Source of the DNA: Gammaproteobacteria bacterium
Lineage (GTDB): Bacteria; Pseudomonadota; Gammaproteobacteria; DSM-19610
Length of the DNA: 64,000 nt
NCBI GenBank assembly: GCA_015494295.1
Contig: WGBO01000018.1
Location: 62,001 to 126,000 of the forward strand
Direction: 5' to 3'
Shown here: piece after piece, positions 54,983-63,539 of the stretch
Position numbering within the stretch: position 1 is the stretch's first letter
Layout: the number at the start of each line of letters is the position of its first letter
The notes under the pieces: model-generated
Database searches by the model: none
The model's input: only the letters and a program-made list of their open reading frames with translations
Told to the model about the DNA's origin: nothing
Program-made: the position numbers and the translations under genes

Positions 54983-56161
54983 ATGAAACCCAGTATTTTG
55001 CGTAACCTGTTGATTGCCAGTGTTGCTTTCGGGCTGGCGACCGGCGCGGTCTTTCCTTTTTTTGCCGATATTTTCGTGGATGTGAAGGAAGGCATGTTCA
55101 CCTGGTTCGCCACCAGTTGCCTGCTGGCGGGCGCCTTTATCGGCGTCAGCAACTACTGGCTGGTCAAGGTTATCCTCCTCAAGCGCCTGGAACGTATCTC
55201 CGAGGTCGCCAACGCCATTTCGCGTAACGACGTGTCGCACGAGTGCAAGATCCAGAGCGACGACATGATTGGCGAGATCATCGACGCCTTTAACCGCATG
55301 GCGGCGAACCTGCGCAACATGATCGGCCAGATGAGTGGTGCCACCACGCAGCTTGCGGCGGCGGCCGAGGAAACCTCCACCATCACGGAAGAAACCAGCC
55401 GCGGCGTCCAGCAGCAGCAGTCAGAGATCGACAGCATCGCCTCGGCGATGGACGAGATGACCTCCACCGTGCAGGAAGTCGCGCGCAATGCCGCCGAGGC
55501 GTCACGCGCCGCGGACAAGGCCGACCACGAGGCCAAGTCGGGCGCGCTGGTGGCCACGGAGGCCATTGGTGGCATCGATTCGCTGCTGGGCGAGGTCGAT
55601 TCCGCCGCCCAGGTCATTCGCAACCTGGAGAAGGAAAGCGAGAATATCGGCTCGGTGCTGGACGTGATCCGCGGTATCGCCGAGCAGACCAACCTGCTGG
55701 CCCTGAACGCGGCCATCGAGGCGGCGCGCGCCGGTGAACAGGGGCGCGGTTTCGCGGTGGTGGCTGACGAGGTGCGTACCCTGGCGAGCCGCACCCAGCA
55801 GTCCACGCAGGAAATCCAGGACATGATCCAGCGTCTCCAGGACGGCGCCGTCAATGCCGTGAAAGTCATGGAAGGTGCGCAGAACCAGGCGCAGAGCAGT
55901 TCCGACATGGTGGAGAAGGCGGCGGAATCGCTGGCGTCGATTGCCGGCTCGGTGTCCGCCATCAACGACATGAACACCATGATTGCCAGCGCCGCCGAGG
56001 AGCAGAGCGCGGTGGCGGCGGAAATGCAGGCCAATATGAACAACATCCGCGAAGTGTCCGACCGCTCGGCGGCGGGCGCCCAGCAGACGGCCCAGGCCAG
56101 CGAGGAACTGGCGCGGCTGGCGGCGGAGCAGCAATCGCTGATGGCCCAGTTCAAGGTGTAG
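54983..56161 (+). CDS. Methyl-accepting chemotaxis protein with minimal periplasmic loop
   Basis: A 392-residue receptor. Membrane helices at about 8-28 and 40-62 are separated by only about ten residues ([11 protein letters not shown]), so ligand sensing must be internal or through a partner. A HAMP domain follows ([18 protein letters not shown]), then the signalling domain with [36 protein letters not shown] and regular methylation-helix heptads. No CheR-binding pentapeptide is seen at the C-terminus. A UUCG-loop terminator follows. Confidence 0.9.
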   Translation: MKPSILRNLLIASVAFGLATGAVFPFFADIFVDVKEGMFTWFATSCLLAGAFIGVSNYWLVKVILLKRLERISEVANAISRNDVSHECKIQSDDMIGEIIDAFNRMAANLRNMIGQMSGATTQLAAAAEETSTITEETSRGVQQQQSEIDSIASAMDEMTSTVQEVARNAAEASRAADKADHEAKSGALVATEAIGGIDSLLGEVDSAAQVIRNLEKESENIGSVLDVIRGIAEQTNLLALNAAIEAARAGEQGRGFAVVADEVRTLASRTQQSTQEIQDMIQRLQDGAVNAVKVMEGAQNQAQSSSDMVEKAAESLASIAGSVSAINDMNTMIASAAEEQSAVAAEMQANMNNIREVSDRSAAGAQQTAQASEELARLAAEQQSLMAQFKV

Positions 56162-56192
56162 CTGCGTTTTTCCTTCTCCTGGAAGCACCTCG

Positions 56193-56224
56193 AAGCCGGA
56201 TGGTTCGCCATCCGGCTTTTTTCT
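56193..56224 (+). terminator. Rho-independent terminator after the second chemoreceptor
   Basis: AAGCCGGATGG and CCATCCGGCTT pair around a stable TTCG tetraloop, followed by TTTT. Confidence 0.92.
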
Positions 56225-56357
56225 TATCCCCTTTGGGAGGGGTGAAAAGGCATGCAAAAACCGGCTTTCTGATGTATGGTTCGCGCCCGGATCAATTATT
56301 TTTATTGGCTCGAAAAAAAATTAGGTGGCGCTCGGGCGCAAAGAAGGGTTCAGAAAC

Positions 56358-57266
56358 ATGTCAGATCGCAGATTGCAGGTATTTCATACGGTTGCCCGGT
56401 TGTTGAGTTTCACCAAGGCGGCGGAAACCCTGCACATGACCCAGCCGGCGGTGACATTCCAGGTGCGCCAGCTCGAGGAGCAGTTCAATACCCGTCTGTT
56501 CGATCGCACCCATAACCGCATCAGTCTCACCGAGGCGGGCAAGCGGGTGTACGAGTTCTCCGGGCGCATTTTCGACCTTTATGCCGAGATGGAGAACGCG
56601 GTCAAGGACATGACCGGCGATGTCAGCGGCGTGCTGATGATCGGCGCCAGCACCACCATTGCCGAGTACATGTTGCCGGCCCTGCTGGGCGACTTCAAGA
56701 AGAAGTACCCGGACGTCAACGTGCAGCTGAAGGTGTCGAACTCCGAGGGCATCGTGCACATGGTCGAAAACAATGTCATCGATCTGGGCGTGGTGGAATC
56801 GCCGGTGATGAACAAGAACCTGGTGGTGGAGGTGTGCCGCATGGACGAGCTGGTGGCCGTGGTGTCGCCATCGCACCAGCTTGCCGACAGGGATGTGGTC
56901 GGTATTACGGATCTGCTCGAATACCCTTATATTTGCCGTGAGGAGGGTTCGGGTACGCGCGAGGTGATCGCCGAGTACATGAACGAGCTGGGTATCGCGC
57001 CCGGCCTGATGCATCTGTCGATGGAGCTGGGCAGCCCCGAATCGATCAAGGGCGCGGTGGAGGCCGGCATGGGCGTGTCCATCGTGTCGTTGGCCACCAT
57101 CCAGAAGGAACTCAAGCTGGGCACGCTGGTGCAGCTCAAGCTGGAGCCAGCACTGAAGCGGCCGTTCTCCTTCGTGCACCAGAAGCAGAAGTTCCGGCAC
57201 CGGGCCATGGACGAGCTGCTCGATTTCGCCCGCAGTTACTGCAAATCGCACCCCGACGTTGTATAA
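56358..57266 (+). CDS. LysR-family transcriptional regulator
   Basis: A 302-residue LysR regulator. The winged helix-turn-helix is at about 3-60 (VARLLSFTKAAETLHMTQPAV with FQVRQLEEQFNTRLFDR). The ligand domain from about 90 includes LMIGASTTIAEYMLP. AAGGG at 56344-56348 fits ATG 56358; the ATG at 56325 has no ribosome site. The target and inducer are unknown. It precedes a short hypothetical gene and a permease on the same strand and is the only DNA-binding regulator of this class in the window. Confidence 0.9.
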   Translation: MSDRRLQVFHTVARLLSFTKAAETLHMTQPAVTFQVRQLEEQFNTRLFDRTHNRISLTEAGKRVYEFSGRIFDLYAEMENAVKDMTGDVSGVLMIGASTTIAEYMLPALLGDFKKKYPDVNVQLKVSNSEGIVHMVENNVIDLGVVESPVMNKNLVVEVCRMDELVAVVSPSHQLADRDVVGITDLLEYPYICREEGSGTREVIAEYMNELGIAPGLMHLSMELGSPESIKGAVEAGMGVSIVSLATIQKELKLGTLVQLKLEPALKRPFSFVHQKQKFRHRAMDELLDFARSYCKSHPDVV

Positions 57267-57274
57267 CAGGGCGT

Positions 57275-57673
57275 ATGGACCCGGAGCGGCAGCAAGCCCT
57301 ACTCGCCACACTCGAAAAACTGTCGCCGGCCGACCAGGCGGCGGTGGCCAGCTTTGCCGAATTTCTGGCCAGCCGCGCATCCTTGCCGGGGATGCCCGAC
57401 ATGGCGGCGCCCTCGGCCACGGCGGAGTCTCCGGCGGTGGCGGAGATCCCCGAGCCCGAGCCGATTCCGGCTCCCGAGAATGAGCGCGTGATCCCGGCGC
57501 TGAAACGCCTGTCGAAGACCTACCCCATGCTCGACAAGACGCGGATGTTAAGCGCGACTTCGGACCTGGTGACCCAGCACGTCCTGCACGGCCGTGATGC
57601 CGCGGAGGTCATCGCTGAACTGGAGCGCGTTTTCCAGGATGAGTACGAAGCACTCCGCAAGGAACGGGAGTGA
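57275..57673 (+). CDS. Small hypothetical protein
   Basis: A 132-residue cytoplasmic protein of unknown function. The N-terminal 35 residues (LEKLSPADQAAVASFAEFL) form a predicted helical pair like that of some antitoxins and short regulatory proteins. A Pro/Glu-rich linker follows (about 45-70), then a C-terminal helical part (LSKTYPMLDKTRM). It starts nine bases after the LysR stop and ends five bases before the permease start, so the three genes form an operon. The ribosome site is weak. Confidence 0.65.
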   Translation: MDPERQQALLATLEKLSPADQAAVASFAEFLASRASLPGMPDMAAPSATAESPAVAEIPEPEPIPAPENERVIPALKRLSKTYPMLDKTRMLSATSDLVTQHVLHGRDAAEVIAELERVFQDEYEALRKERE

Positions 57674-57677
57674 ATTG

Positions 57678-58751
57678 ATGGAAGTCGTCCGCCAGTGGTT
57701 CCAGCGCCATTTCTCCGATCCGCAGGTGGTCAGTCTCGCGCTGATGCTGCTGTTCGGCTTCGTGGTGATTCTGACCATGGGCAAGATGCTGGCGCCGGTG
57801 CTGGCCGCGCTGGTGCTGGCCTACCTGCTGGAAGGGCTGGTGGCGGCCTTGCAGCGGATGGGCGCGCCGCGCCTGCTGGCCGTGGGTATCGTGTTCCTGG
57901 TGTTCGTCGTGGCGCTGGTGTTGACCCTGCTGGGCCTGTTGCCGAAGTTGTCCTACCAGATAACCCAGCTGTTCCAGCAGCTCCCCAACATCATCGGCAA
58001 GGGACAGAGCGCCATCATGCATTTGCCGGAACGCTACCCGGGGCTGGTCAGCGAGGCGCAGGTGGCCGATCTGATGGAGGCCATACGCACCGAGCTGGCG
58101 GGACTCGGACAGCGGGTGGTGTCGGTGTCGATGGCCTCGGTGATCGGGGTCATGACACTGATGGTGTACCTGGTGCTGGTGCCGTTACTGGTGTTTTTCT
58201 TTCTCAAGGACAAGGAGCGCATCGTCGACTGGATCAAGGGTTACCTGCCGCGTGAACGCGCGCTGACCGCCCAGGTCTGGCACGAGGTGAACGCGCAAAT
58301 TGCCAACTACGTGCGCGGCAAGGTGTGGGAGATTCTCATTGTCGGTGGTGTCAGTTACGTGACCTTCATGGCCATGGGGCTGCAGTACGCCGTGTTGTTG
58401 TCCACGCTGGTCGGCCTGTCGGTCATCATTCCCTATATCGGCGCGGCCGCCGTGACCCTGCCGATTGCCGCCATCGCCTTTTTCCAGTGGGGCTGGAGCA
58501 GCGAGTTCTGGTACGTGCTGCTGGCCTACGGCGTTATCCAGGCGCTGGATGGCAACGTGCTGGTGCCGCTGCTGTTCTCCGAGGTGGTCAACCTGCATCC
58601 GGTGGCCATCATCATCGCGGTGGTGGTGTTCGGTGGGCTGTGGGGGTTCTGGGGGGTGTTCTTCGCCATCCCGCTGGCCACGCTGGTGCAGGCGGTACTG
58701 CGCGCCTGGCCGCGCAAGTCCGGGGGCGAGGCGGAAACGGAGCCGGCCTGA
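57678..58751 (+). CDS. AI-2E/PerM-family permease
   Basis: A 357-residue inner-membrane protein of the AI-2E transporter (PerM/YdiK/YhhT) family, with about eight membrane helices. The family segments LVPLLVFFFLKD and PYIGAAAVTLPIAAIAFFQWG are clear, and VIQALDGNVLVPLLFS is near-diagnostic. Family members export autoinducer-2, ions or other solutes; the substrate here is unknown. The ATG at 57678 is chosen by alignment with the family N-terminus. It converges on the PhoH gene. Confidence 0.86.
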   Translation: MEVVRQWFQRHFSDPQVVSLALMLLFGFVVILTMGKMLAPVLAALVLAYLLEGLVAALQRMGAPRLLAVGIVFLVFVVALVLTLLGLLPKLSYQITQLFQQLPNIIGKGQSAIMHLPERYPGLVSEAQVADLMEAIRTELAGLGQRVVSVSMASVIGVMTLMVYLVLVPLLVFFFLKDKERIVDWIKGYLPRERALTAQVWHEVNAQIANYVRGKVWEILIVGGVSYVTFMAMGLQYAVLLSTLVGLSVIIPYIGAAAVTLPIAAIAFFQWGWSSEFWYVLLAYGVIQALDGNVLVPLLFSEVVNLHPVAIIIAVVVFGGLWGFWGVFFAIPLATLVQAVLRAWPRKSGGEAETEPA

Positions 58752-58770
58752 GCCGTTCCGTCCGAGCTTT

Positions 58771-60186
58771 CTACAGCACGTCGGAAGCGTAGTCCGCCAG
58801 CCGCGAGCGTTCGCCGCGGGTCAGTATGATGTGCCCGCTGTGCGCCCAGTCCTTGAAGCGATCCACCACGTAGGTCAGGCCGGAGCTGGTCTCGGTGACG
58901 TAGGGCGTGTCGATCTGCGCCACGTTGCCGAGGCAGATCACCTTGGTGCCGGGACCGGCGCGCGTCACCAGCGTTTTCATCTGCTTGGGCGTCAGGTTCT
59001 GCGCCTCGTCCAGAATCAGGTACTTGTTGAGGAAGGTGCGGCCGCGCATGAAGTTCATGGAGCGGATCTTGATGCGGTTGCTGAGCAGGTCGTTGGTGGC
59101 GGCGCGCCCCCAGTCACCGCCTACCTCGGAGCGTGTCAGCACCTCCAGGTTGTCCATCAGCGCGCCCATCCAGGGCGTCATCTTTTCTTCCTCGGTGCCG
59201 GGCAGGAAACCGATATCCTCGCCCACCGGCACGGTTACGCGGGTCATGATGATTTCCCGGTAGCGGTTCTCCTCCAGCGTCTGGGTGAGTCCGGCGGCCA
59301 GCGCCAGCAGGGTCTTGCCGGTGCCGGCGGTGCCCACCAGGCTGACGAAATCCACGTCCGGGTCCATCAGCAGGTTGAGGGCGAAGTTCTGTTCCCGGTT
59401 GCGCGCGCTGATGCCCCATACCGTGTGCCTGGACCCCCGGTAGTCGATGGCGGTCTCCAGCACCGCGCTGTCCTCGCCGACCTCGCGCACCAGCGCCTCG
59501 AAGCCCTGTTCGCCCGGGATATACACGCACTCGTTGACGTTCCATGACTGCACCAGCGGGCCGTGCACGCGGTAATAGTTGCGGCCGTCCTTCTGCCACG
59601 ACTCCAGGGTGTCGCTGTGCGCCTGCCAGAAGTCCTCCGGCAGTTCGCTGATGCCCGGGTACAGCAGGTTGACGTCTTCCAGCACCTGGTCGTTGAAATA
59701 GTCCTCGGCGTGAATCCCCAGCACCGCCGCCTTGATGCGCAGGTTGATGTCCTTGGATACCAGGGTCACGGTCAGATCGGGGTGTTCGGTCTGCAGGGCC
59801 AGCGCGGTGGCCAGTATGCTGTTGTCCGGCCGGTTGCCCGGCAGCACGTCCGGTAGCGCCGCGTTGAGGGTGTGGGTCTGGAAGAACAGGCGCCCGCCGT
59901 GGTCGGCCTCGATGTCTTCCACCAGGCCACGGGTATCGAGCGGAATTCCCTGTTCGATGTCGCTGGCCGCGACGTCGCGCATCAGTTCGTCGAGGAAACG
60001 GCTTACCTGGCGCACGTTGCGGGCGACTTCCGAAACGCCCTTCTTGCCGGCGTCCAGTTCCTCCAGCACCACCATGGGCAGGTACACGTCGTGTTCCTTG
60101 AAGCGGAACAGCGCGGTGGGGTCGTGCATCAGCACGTTGGTGTCGAGAATGAAGAGGCGTTTGGCGGCCGGGTCGACCAGCTTCAT
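58771..60186 (-). CDS. PIN-PhoH family ATPase
   Basis: A 471-residue protein combining an N-terminal PIN nuclease domain (LFILDTNVLMHDPTAL with acidic residues typical of the metal site) and a C-terminal PhoH-type helicase-like ATPase with Walker A GTAGTGKT (285-292) and Walker B YLILDEAQN (about 389-397). Homologous PhoH2 proteins are RNA helicases/RNases. ATG 60186 overlaps the bcp stop as ATGA; the upstream ATG at 60267 would lie inside bcp and add an Arg-rich stretch not found in the family. Confidence 0.9.
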   Translation of the reverse strand: MKLVDPAAKRLFILDTNVLMHDPTALFRFKEHDVYLPMVVLEELDAGKKGVSEVARNVRQVSRFLDELMRDVAASDIEQGIPLDTRGLVEDIEADHGGRLFFQTHTLNAALPDVLPGNRPDNSILATALALQTEHPDLTVTLVSKDINLRIKAAVLGIHAEDYFNDQVLEDVNLLYPGISELPEDFWQAHSDTLESWQKDGRNYYRVHGPLVQSWNVNECVYIPGEQGFEALVREVGEDSAVLETAIDYRGSRHTVWGISARNREQNFALNLLMDPDVDFVSLVGTAGTGKTLLALAAGLTQTLEENRYREIIMTRVTVPVGEDIGFLPGTEEEKMTPWMGALMDNLEVLTRSEVGGDWGRAATNDLLSNRIKIRSMNFMRGRTFLNKYLILDEAQNLTPKQMKTLVTRAGPGTKVICLGNVAQIDTPYVTETSSGLTYVVDRFKDWAHSGHIILTRGERSRLADYASDVL

Positions 60187-60668
60187 GGCTGTTTCTGCTC
60201 GCGGTTCAGTTCGCGTACCGCGTCCAGAACCTCGTCGACGTGGCCGTCGACCTTGACCTTGCGCCATTCGCGGCGCAGCTTGCCGTCGGCGTCGATCAGA
60301 AAGGTGCTGCGTTCGACGCCCATGACCTTCTTGCCGTACATGTTCTTTTCCCGGATGACGTCGAACAGCTTGCAGAGCTTTTCATCCGGGTCGGAGATCA
60401 GGTGGAAGGGGAAGCCCTGTTTTTCGCGGAATTTTTCGTGCGAGGCGAGACTGTCGCGGGACACGCCCACCACCAGCGTGCGGTTGCGGCGGAATTTCGC
60501 GATGTTGTCCCGGAAGTCCTGTCCCTCCCGGGTGCAGCCCGGGGTGTTGTCCCTGGGGTAGAAATAGAGCACGACATTCTTTCCGCGCTGGTCTGACAGG
60601 CGGAACGTGCCGCCTGTCGATTCGGCGGTGAAATCGGGTACTTTCCTGTTGAGCGTGACGCCGGGCAT
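60183..60668 (-). CDS. bcp: Thiol peroxidase Bcp/PrxQ
   Basis: A 161-residue peroxiredoxin that reduces hydroperoxides with thioredoxin. The peroxidatic Cys45 lies in DNTPGCTREGQDF. The resolving Cys found five residues later in E. coli Bcp is Gln50 here; Cys99 (EKLCKLFD) is a candidate resolving residue, as in the alpha-3 type PrxQ of Xanthomonas. It overlaps the PhoH gene by four bases and follows gcvR with six bases between, the gcvR-bcp order of E. coli. Confidence 0.93.
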   Translation of the reverse strand: MPGVTLNRKVPDFTAESTGGTFRLSDQRGKNVVLYFYPRDNTPGCTREGQDFRDNIAKFRRNRTLVVGVSRDSLASHEKFREKQGFPFHLISDPDEKLCKLFDVIREKNMYGKKVMGVERSTFLIDADGKLRREWRKVKVDGHVDEVLDAVRELNREQKQP

Positions 60669-60674
60669 GTCGTT

Positions 60675-61205
60675 TTACCCCTTGACCGGTTCGATGACGG
60701 CATCCAGGTTGAGACGGTCGCAGAAGTCCAGGAACTCCTCGCGCAGGCTGGCGATGTGCGTGTCGGCGGGCACGTCCAGGGTCATGTGCACGGCAAACAT
60801 CTGTGTGCCGGTATGCGCGGCGGCGTAGCTGGAGGTGGACAGGTCCTGGATGTTGATGTTGCGTTGCGAAAAGAAGCTGGCGAGGTTATGCACGATGCCG
60901 GGGTGGTCGAGCGACACCACGTCCACGCCGTAGGGCAGGAAGTCGCCCTCGGCCGGTTTCGGTTCGGTGCGCTTGATGCTGAGCGTCATGCCCAGCTGCT
61001 CCTGCATCTGTTCGCACTGGTTTTCAAGCCTGGCCAGGTTGTTCCAGTTGCCGGTGACCAGCAGCAGCACCGCGAACTCGCCGCCCAGCACCGTCATGCG
61101 GCTGTCGGCGATGTTGCAGCCGCTGTCCAGCACCCAGCCCGACAGGCGGTCCACCAGGCCCGGGCGATCCTCGCCGATGGCGGCAATTACCAGCTGGTTA
61201 CTCAT
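60675..61205 (-). CDS. gcvR: Glycine cleavage system regulator GcvR
   Basis: A 176-residue two-ACT-domain protein. The first domain starts LVIAAIGEDRPGLVDRLSGWV and the second starts with VDVVSLDHPGIVHNLASFF. In E. coli GcvR holds the activator GcvA in a repressing complex in the absence of glycine. Its location beside bcp and divergent from dapA is the canonical gcvR position. A second GcvR-like protein is encoded at 4787, so regulation may be shared. Confidence 0.9.
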   Translation of the reverse strand: MSNQLVIAAIGEDRPGLVDRLSGWVLDSGCNIADSRMTVLGGEFAVLLLVTGNWNNLARLENQCEQMQEQLGMTLSIKRTEPKPAEGDFLPYGVDVVSLDHPGIVHNLASFFSQRNINIQDLSTSSYAAAHTGTQMFAVHMTLDVPADTHIASLREEFLDFCDRLNLDAVIEPVKG

Positions 61206-61492
61206 GCGCGCAGCCTACCACTAATCGCGCCGGACGGCACGGCCTGCGCGTGCTCTTGCGGCGGGCTCCGTTCGGGGGGCATGTCGGGTGGAAACCGGGT
61301 TGTTGGGTCATGGGCGCTCGTCGGCTGGGTCAGGATGTCCAATTATCGTCGTCTGGCCGGCGATGAACACAAAACGTTCCTGAATCCGGTATTAAATGGA
61401 CTAATCAGATCCCTTGCCGGAGACGGGCTCGCTTGTCAGCGGCGGGTCGGAAACGTACCATGCACGTGTTTTTTTGCGCAGCGGAGATTCCC

Positions 61493-62368
61493 ATGTTTCA
61501 CGGCAGTATGGTTGCACTGGTCACGCCCATGCGCGAGGACGGTGCGGTCGACGAGGACAGCCTGGAAGCACTGGTCGAATTCCATGTATCCGCGGGCACC
61601 GACGCCATCGTGGCGGTGGGGACCACCGGTGAATCCGCGACCCTGAACGAAAAGGAACACTGCGCCCTGCTGCGGCGTATCGTCGAACTGGTGGCGGGCC
61701 GAATGCCGGTCATCGCCGGAACCGGCGCCAATTCCACCCAGGAAGCCATCGACCTGACCCGCTGCGGCATGGAGGCGGGCGCCGACGCCTGCCTGCTGGT
61801 GGTGCCCTACTACAACAAGCCGACCCAGGAAGGCCTGTACCAGCACTTCCGGACCATCGCCGAGGCGGTGCCGGTGCCGCAGATCCTGTACAACGTGCCG
61901 GGGCGCACGGTGTGCGACATGTTGCCGGAAACCGTCGAGCGGCTGGCGCCGATTCCGAACATCATCGGTATCAAGGAGGCAACCGGGGACCTGGCGCGTG
62001 GCCGCGAGATTCTCGACCGTTGCGGCGACCGGCTGGACCTGTACAGCGGCGACGACGCCACGGCCATGGAACTGATCCTGATGGGCGCAAAGGGTGATAT
62101 TTCGGTGACGGCCAACGTGGCCCCGAAAGCCATGCACGAGATGTGCGCGGCGGCACTGGCCGGTGACCGCGACACCGCCGAGCGTATCGACGCCACGTTG
62201 CGCGCGCTGCACCGCGACCTGTTCATGGAGTCCAGCCCGATCCCGGTGAAATGGGCGCTGCACGAGATGGGGATGATACCGCCGGGGCTGCGCCTGCCGT
62301 TGACGACCCTGTCGCCTGAATGCCACGAGCCGGTCCGGGACGCGCTGCGTCAGGCCGGTGTACTGTAG
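61493..62368 (+). CDS. dapA: 4-hydroxy-tetrahydrodipicolinate synthase DapA
   Basis: First committed step of lysine and diaminopimelate synthesis: condenses aspartate semialdehyde and pyruvate. The 291-residue protein (E. coli 292) has the Schiff-base Lys161 in IGIKEATGD, the catalytic Tyr133 in ILYNVPGRT and Thr44-Thr45 in VGTTGES. ATG 61493 behind GGAG (61483-61486) gives the usual start MFHGSMVALVTPM; the upstream ATG at 61433 adds 20 residues that do not fit. bamC follows 38 bases downstream. Confidence 0.96.
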   Translation: MFHGSMVALVTPMREDGAVDEDSLEALVEFHVSAGTDAIVAVGTTGESATLNEKEHCALLRRIVELVAGRMPVIAGTGANSTQEAIDLTRCGMEAGADACLLVVPYYNKPTQEGLYQHFRTIAEAVPVPQILYNVPGRTVCDMLPETVERLAPIPNIIGIKEATGDLARGREILDRCGDRLDLYSGDDATAMELILMGAKGDISVTANVAPKAMHEMCAAALAGDRDTAERIDATLRALHRDLFMESSPIPVKWALHEMGMIPPGLRLPLTTLSPECHEPVRDALRQAGVL

Positions 62369-62406
62369 ACTGAACGCCTGAACCGATCCGGACGGACCTT
62401 AATTTC

Positions 62407-63534
62407 ATGTCAGACAATTCGATTGCCACACGTATCCTGTTATTCCTGCCGGCCCTTACGCTGTTGTCCGGGTGCAGCTTTCTCGACCGCATGTTTCCCG
62501 ACCGCAGCGAGGAATACCGCAAGGCGGAAACCACCGCGCCGCTGGAAGTGCCCCCCGACCTGACTGCCACGCCGTCCACCGATGCGCTGGTGGTGCGGGA
62601 CGGCGCCGCCACCCTGTCCGGTTACCAGTCGGCGACGCGCAGCCGCAGCGGTCAGTCTTCCGCCGGTGTACTGCCGACCCCGGAAGGCATGCGTGTCGAG
62701 CGGGACAAGGACCGGGCCTGGCTGGTGGTGAAAGGTGACCCGGCGGCGGTCTGGGCGCGCGCCCGGGAATTCTGGCTGGAGAACGGTTTCCTGATTCGCC
62801 GCGAGAACCCGACCCTGGGCGTGCTGGAAACCGACTGGGTGGACAGCCGGGTCAACGCGCCAGGCGACATGATCAGCAAAACGATCAGCCGTGTTTTCCC
62901 CAACGCCTACTCTTCCGCCCTGCGCGATGCCTACCGTATGCGCCTGGAACCGGGCGAGGAGCCGGGAACCACGGAAATCTTTATTACGCACAAGGGCCTG
63001 CAGGAGAAACTGGAAGGCGCCAGCGACCAGGTCCAGACCACGGTATGGGAGCCACGGCCCGCCGACCCCGGCCTGGAATCGGAGATGCTCAAGCGCCTGA
63101 TGATCTATCTCGGCGCCAGTCCACAGCGCGCCGAGCAGCAACTGGCGGCCGACAAGCCGGTGGCGGACAAGGCGGAACTGACCAAACAGCCCGACGGTCA
63201 GCCGGTGCTGGTGGTGCACGAGGGCTTCTCCCGCGCCTGGCGCAGTGTCGGTATCGCGCTGGACCGCGTGGACTTCGCCGTCGAGGACCGGGATCGTTCC
63301 GCCGGGATCTACTACGTACGCTATAACGATCCGCTCAAGCACCAGAAGAAAGGTCTGCTGTCGAAACTGGCGTTCTGGGCCGACGACGCGCCCGACGAGG
63401 TGAGCACCTACCGGATCAAGCTGGTCGATGACGGCGCCGACACCCGGGTGATGGTCCTGAACGAGAAGGGAGAGGTCGAGTCTTCCGTGACGCCGGTGAG
63501 GATTCTCACCCTGCTCCACGAGGAGCTGAGATAG
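62407..63534 (+). CDS. bamC: Outer membrane assembly lipoprotein BamC (NlpB)
   Basis: BamC is a non-essential lipoprotein of the BAM complex. The 375-residue protein has a lipoprotein signal with Cys23 in LLSGCSFLD and the conserved lasso region after it (APLEVPPDLT), followed by two helix-grip domains. dapA-bamC (nlpB) is the E. coli order. Together with bamD at 1.3 kb and bepA at 46.8 kb, it gives this window three outer-membrane assembly factors. Confidence 0.92.
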   Translation: MSDNSIATRILLFLPALTLLSGCSFLDRMFPDRSEEYRKAETTAPLEVPPDLTATPSTDALVVRDGAATLSGYQSATRSRSGQSSAGVLPTPEGMRVERDKDRAWLVVKGDPAAVWARAREFWLENGFLIRRENPTLGVLETDWVDSRVNAPGDMISKTISRVFPNAYSSALRDAYRMRLEPGEEPGTTEIFITHKGLQEKLEGASDQVQTTVWEPRPADPGLESEMLKRLMIYLGASPQRAEQQLAADKPVADKAELTKQPDGQPVLVVHEGFSRAWRSVGIALDRVDFAVEDRDRSAGIYYVRYNDPLKHQKKGLLSKLAFWADDAPDEVSTYRIKLVDDGADTRVMVLNEKGEVESSVTPVRILTLLHEELR

Positions 63535-63539
63535 GTTCC

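Noticed and set aside
61334..61560. Possible small gene in the gcvR-dapA interval (MSNYRRLAGDEHK)
   Set aside because: It has no good ribosome site, overlaps dapA in another frame and shows no family resemblance.
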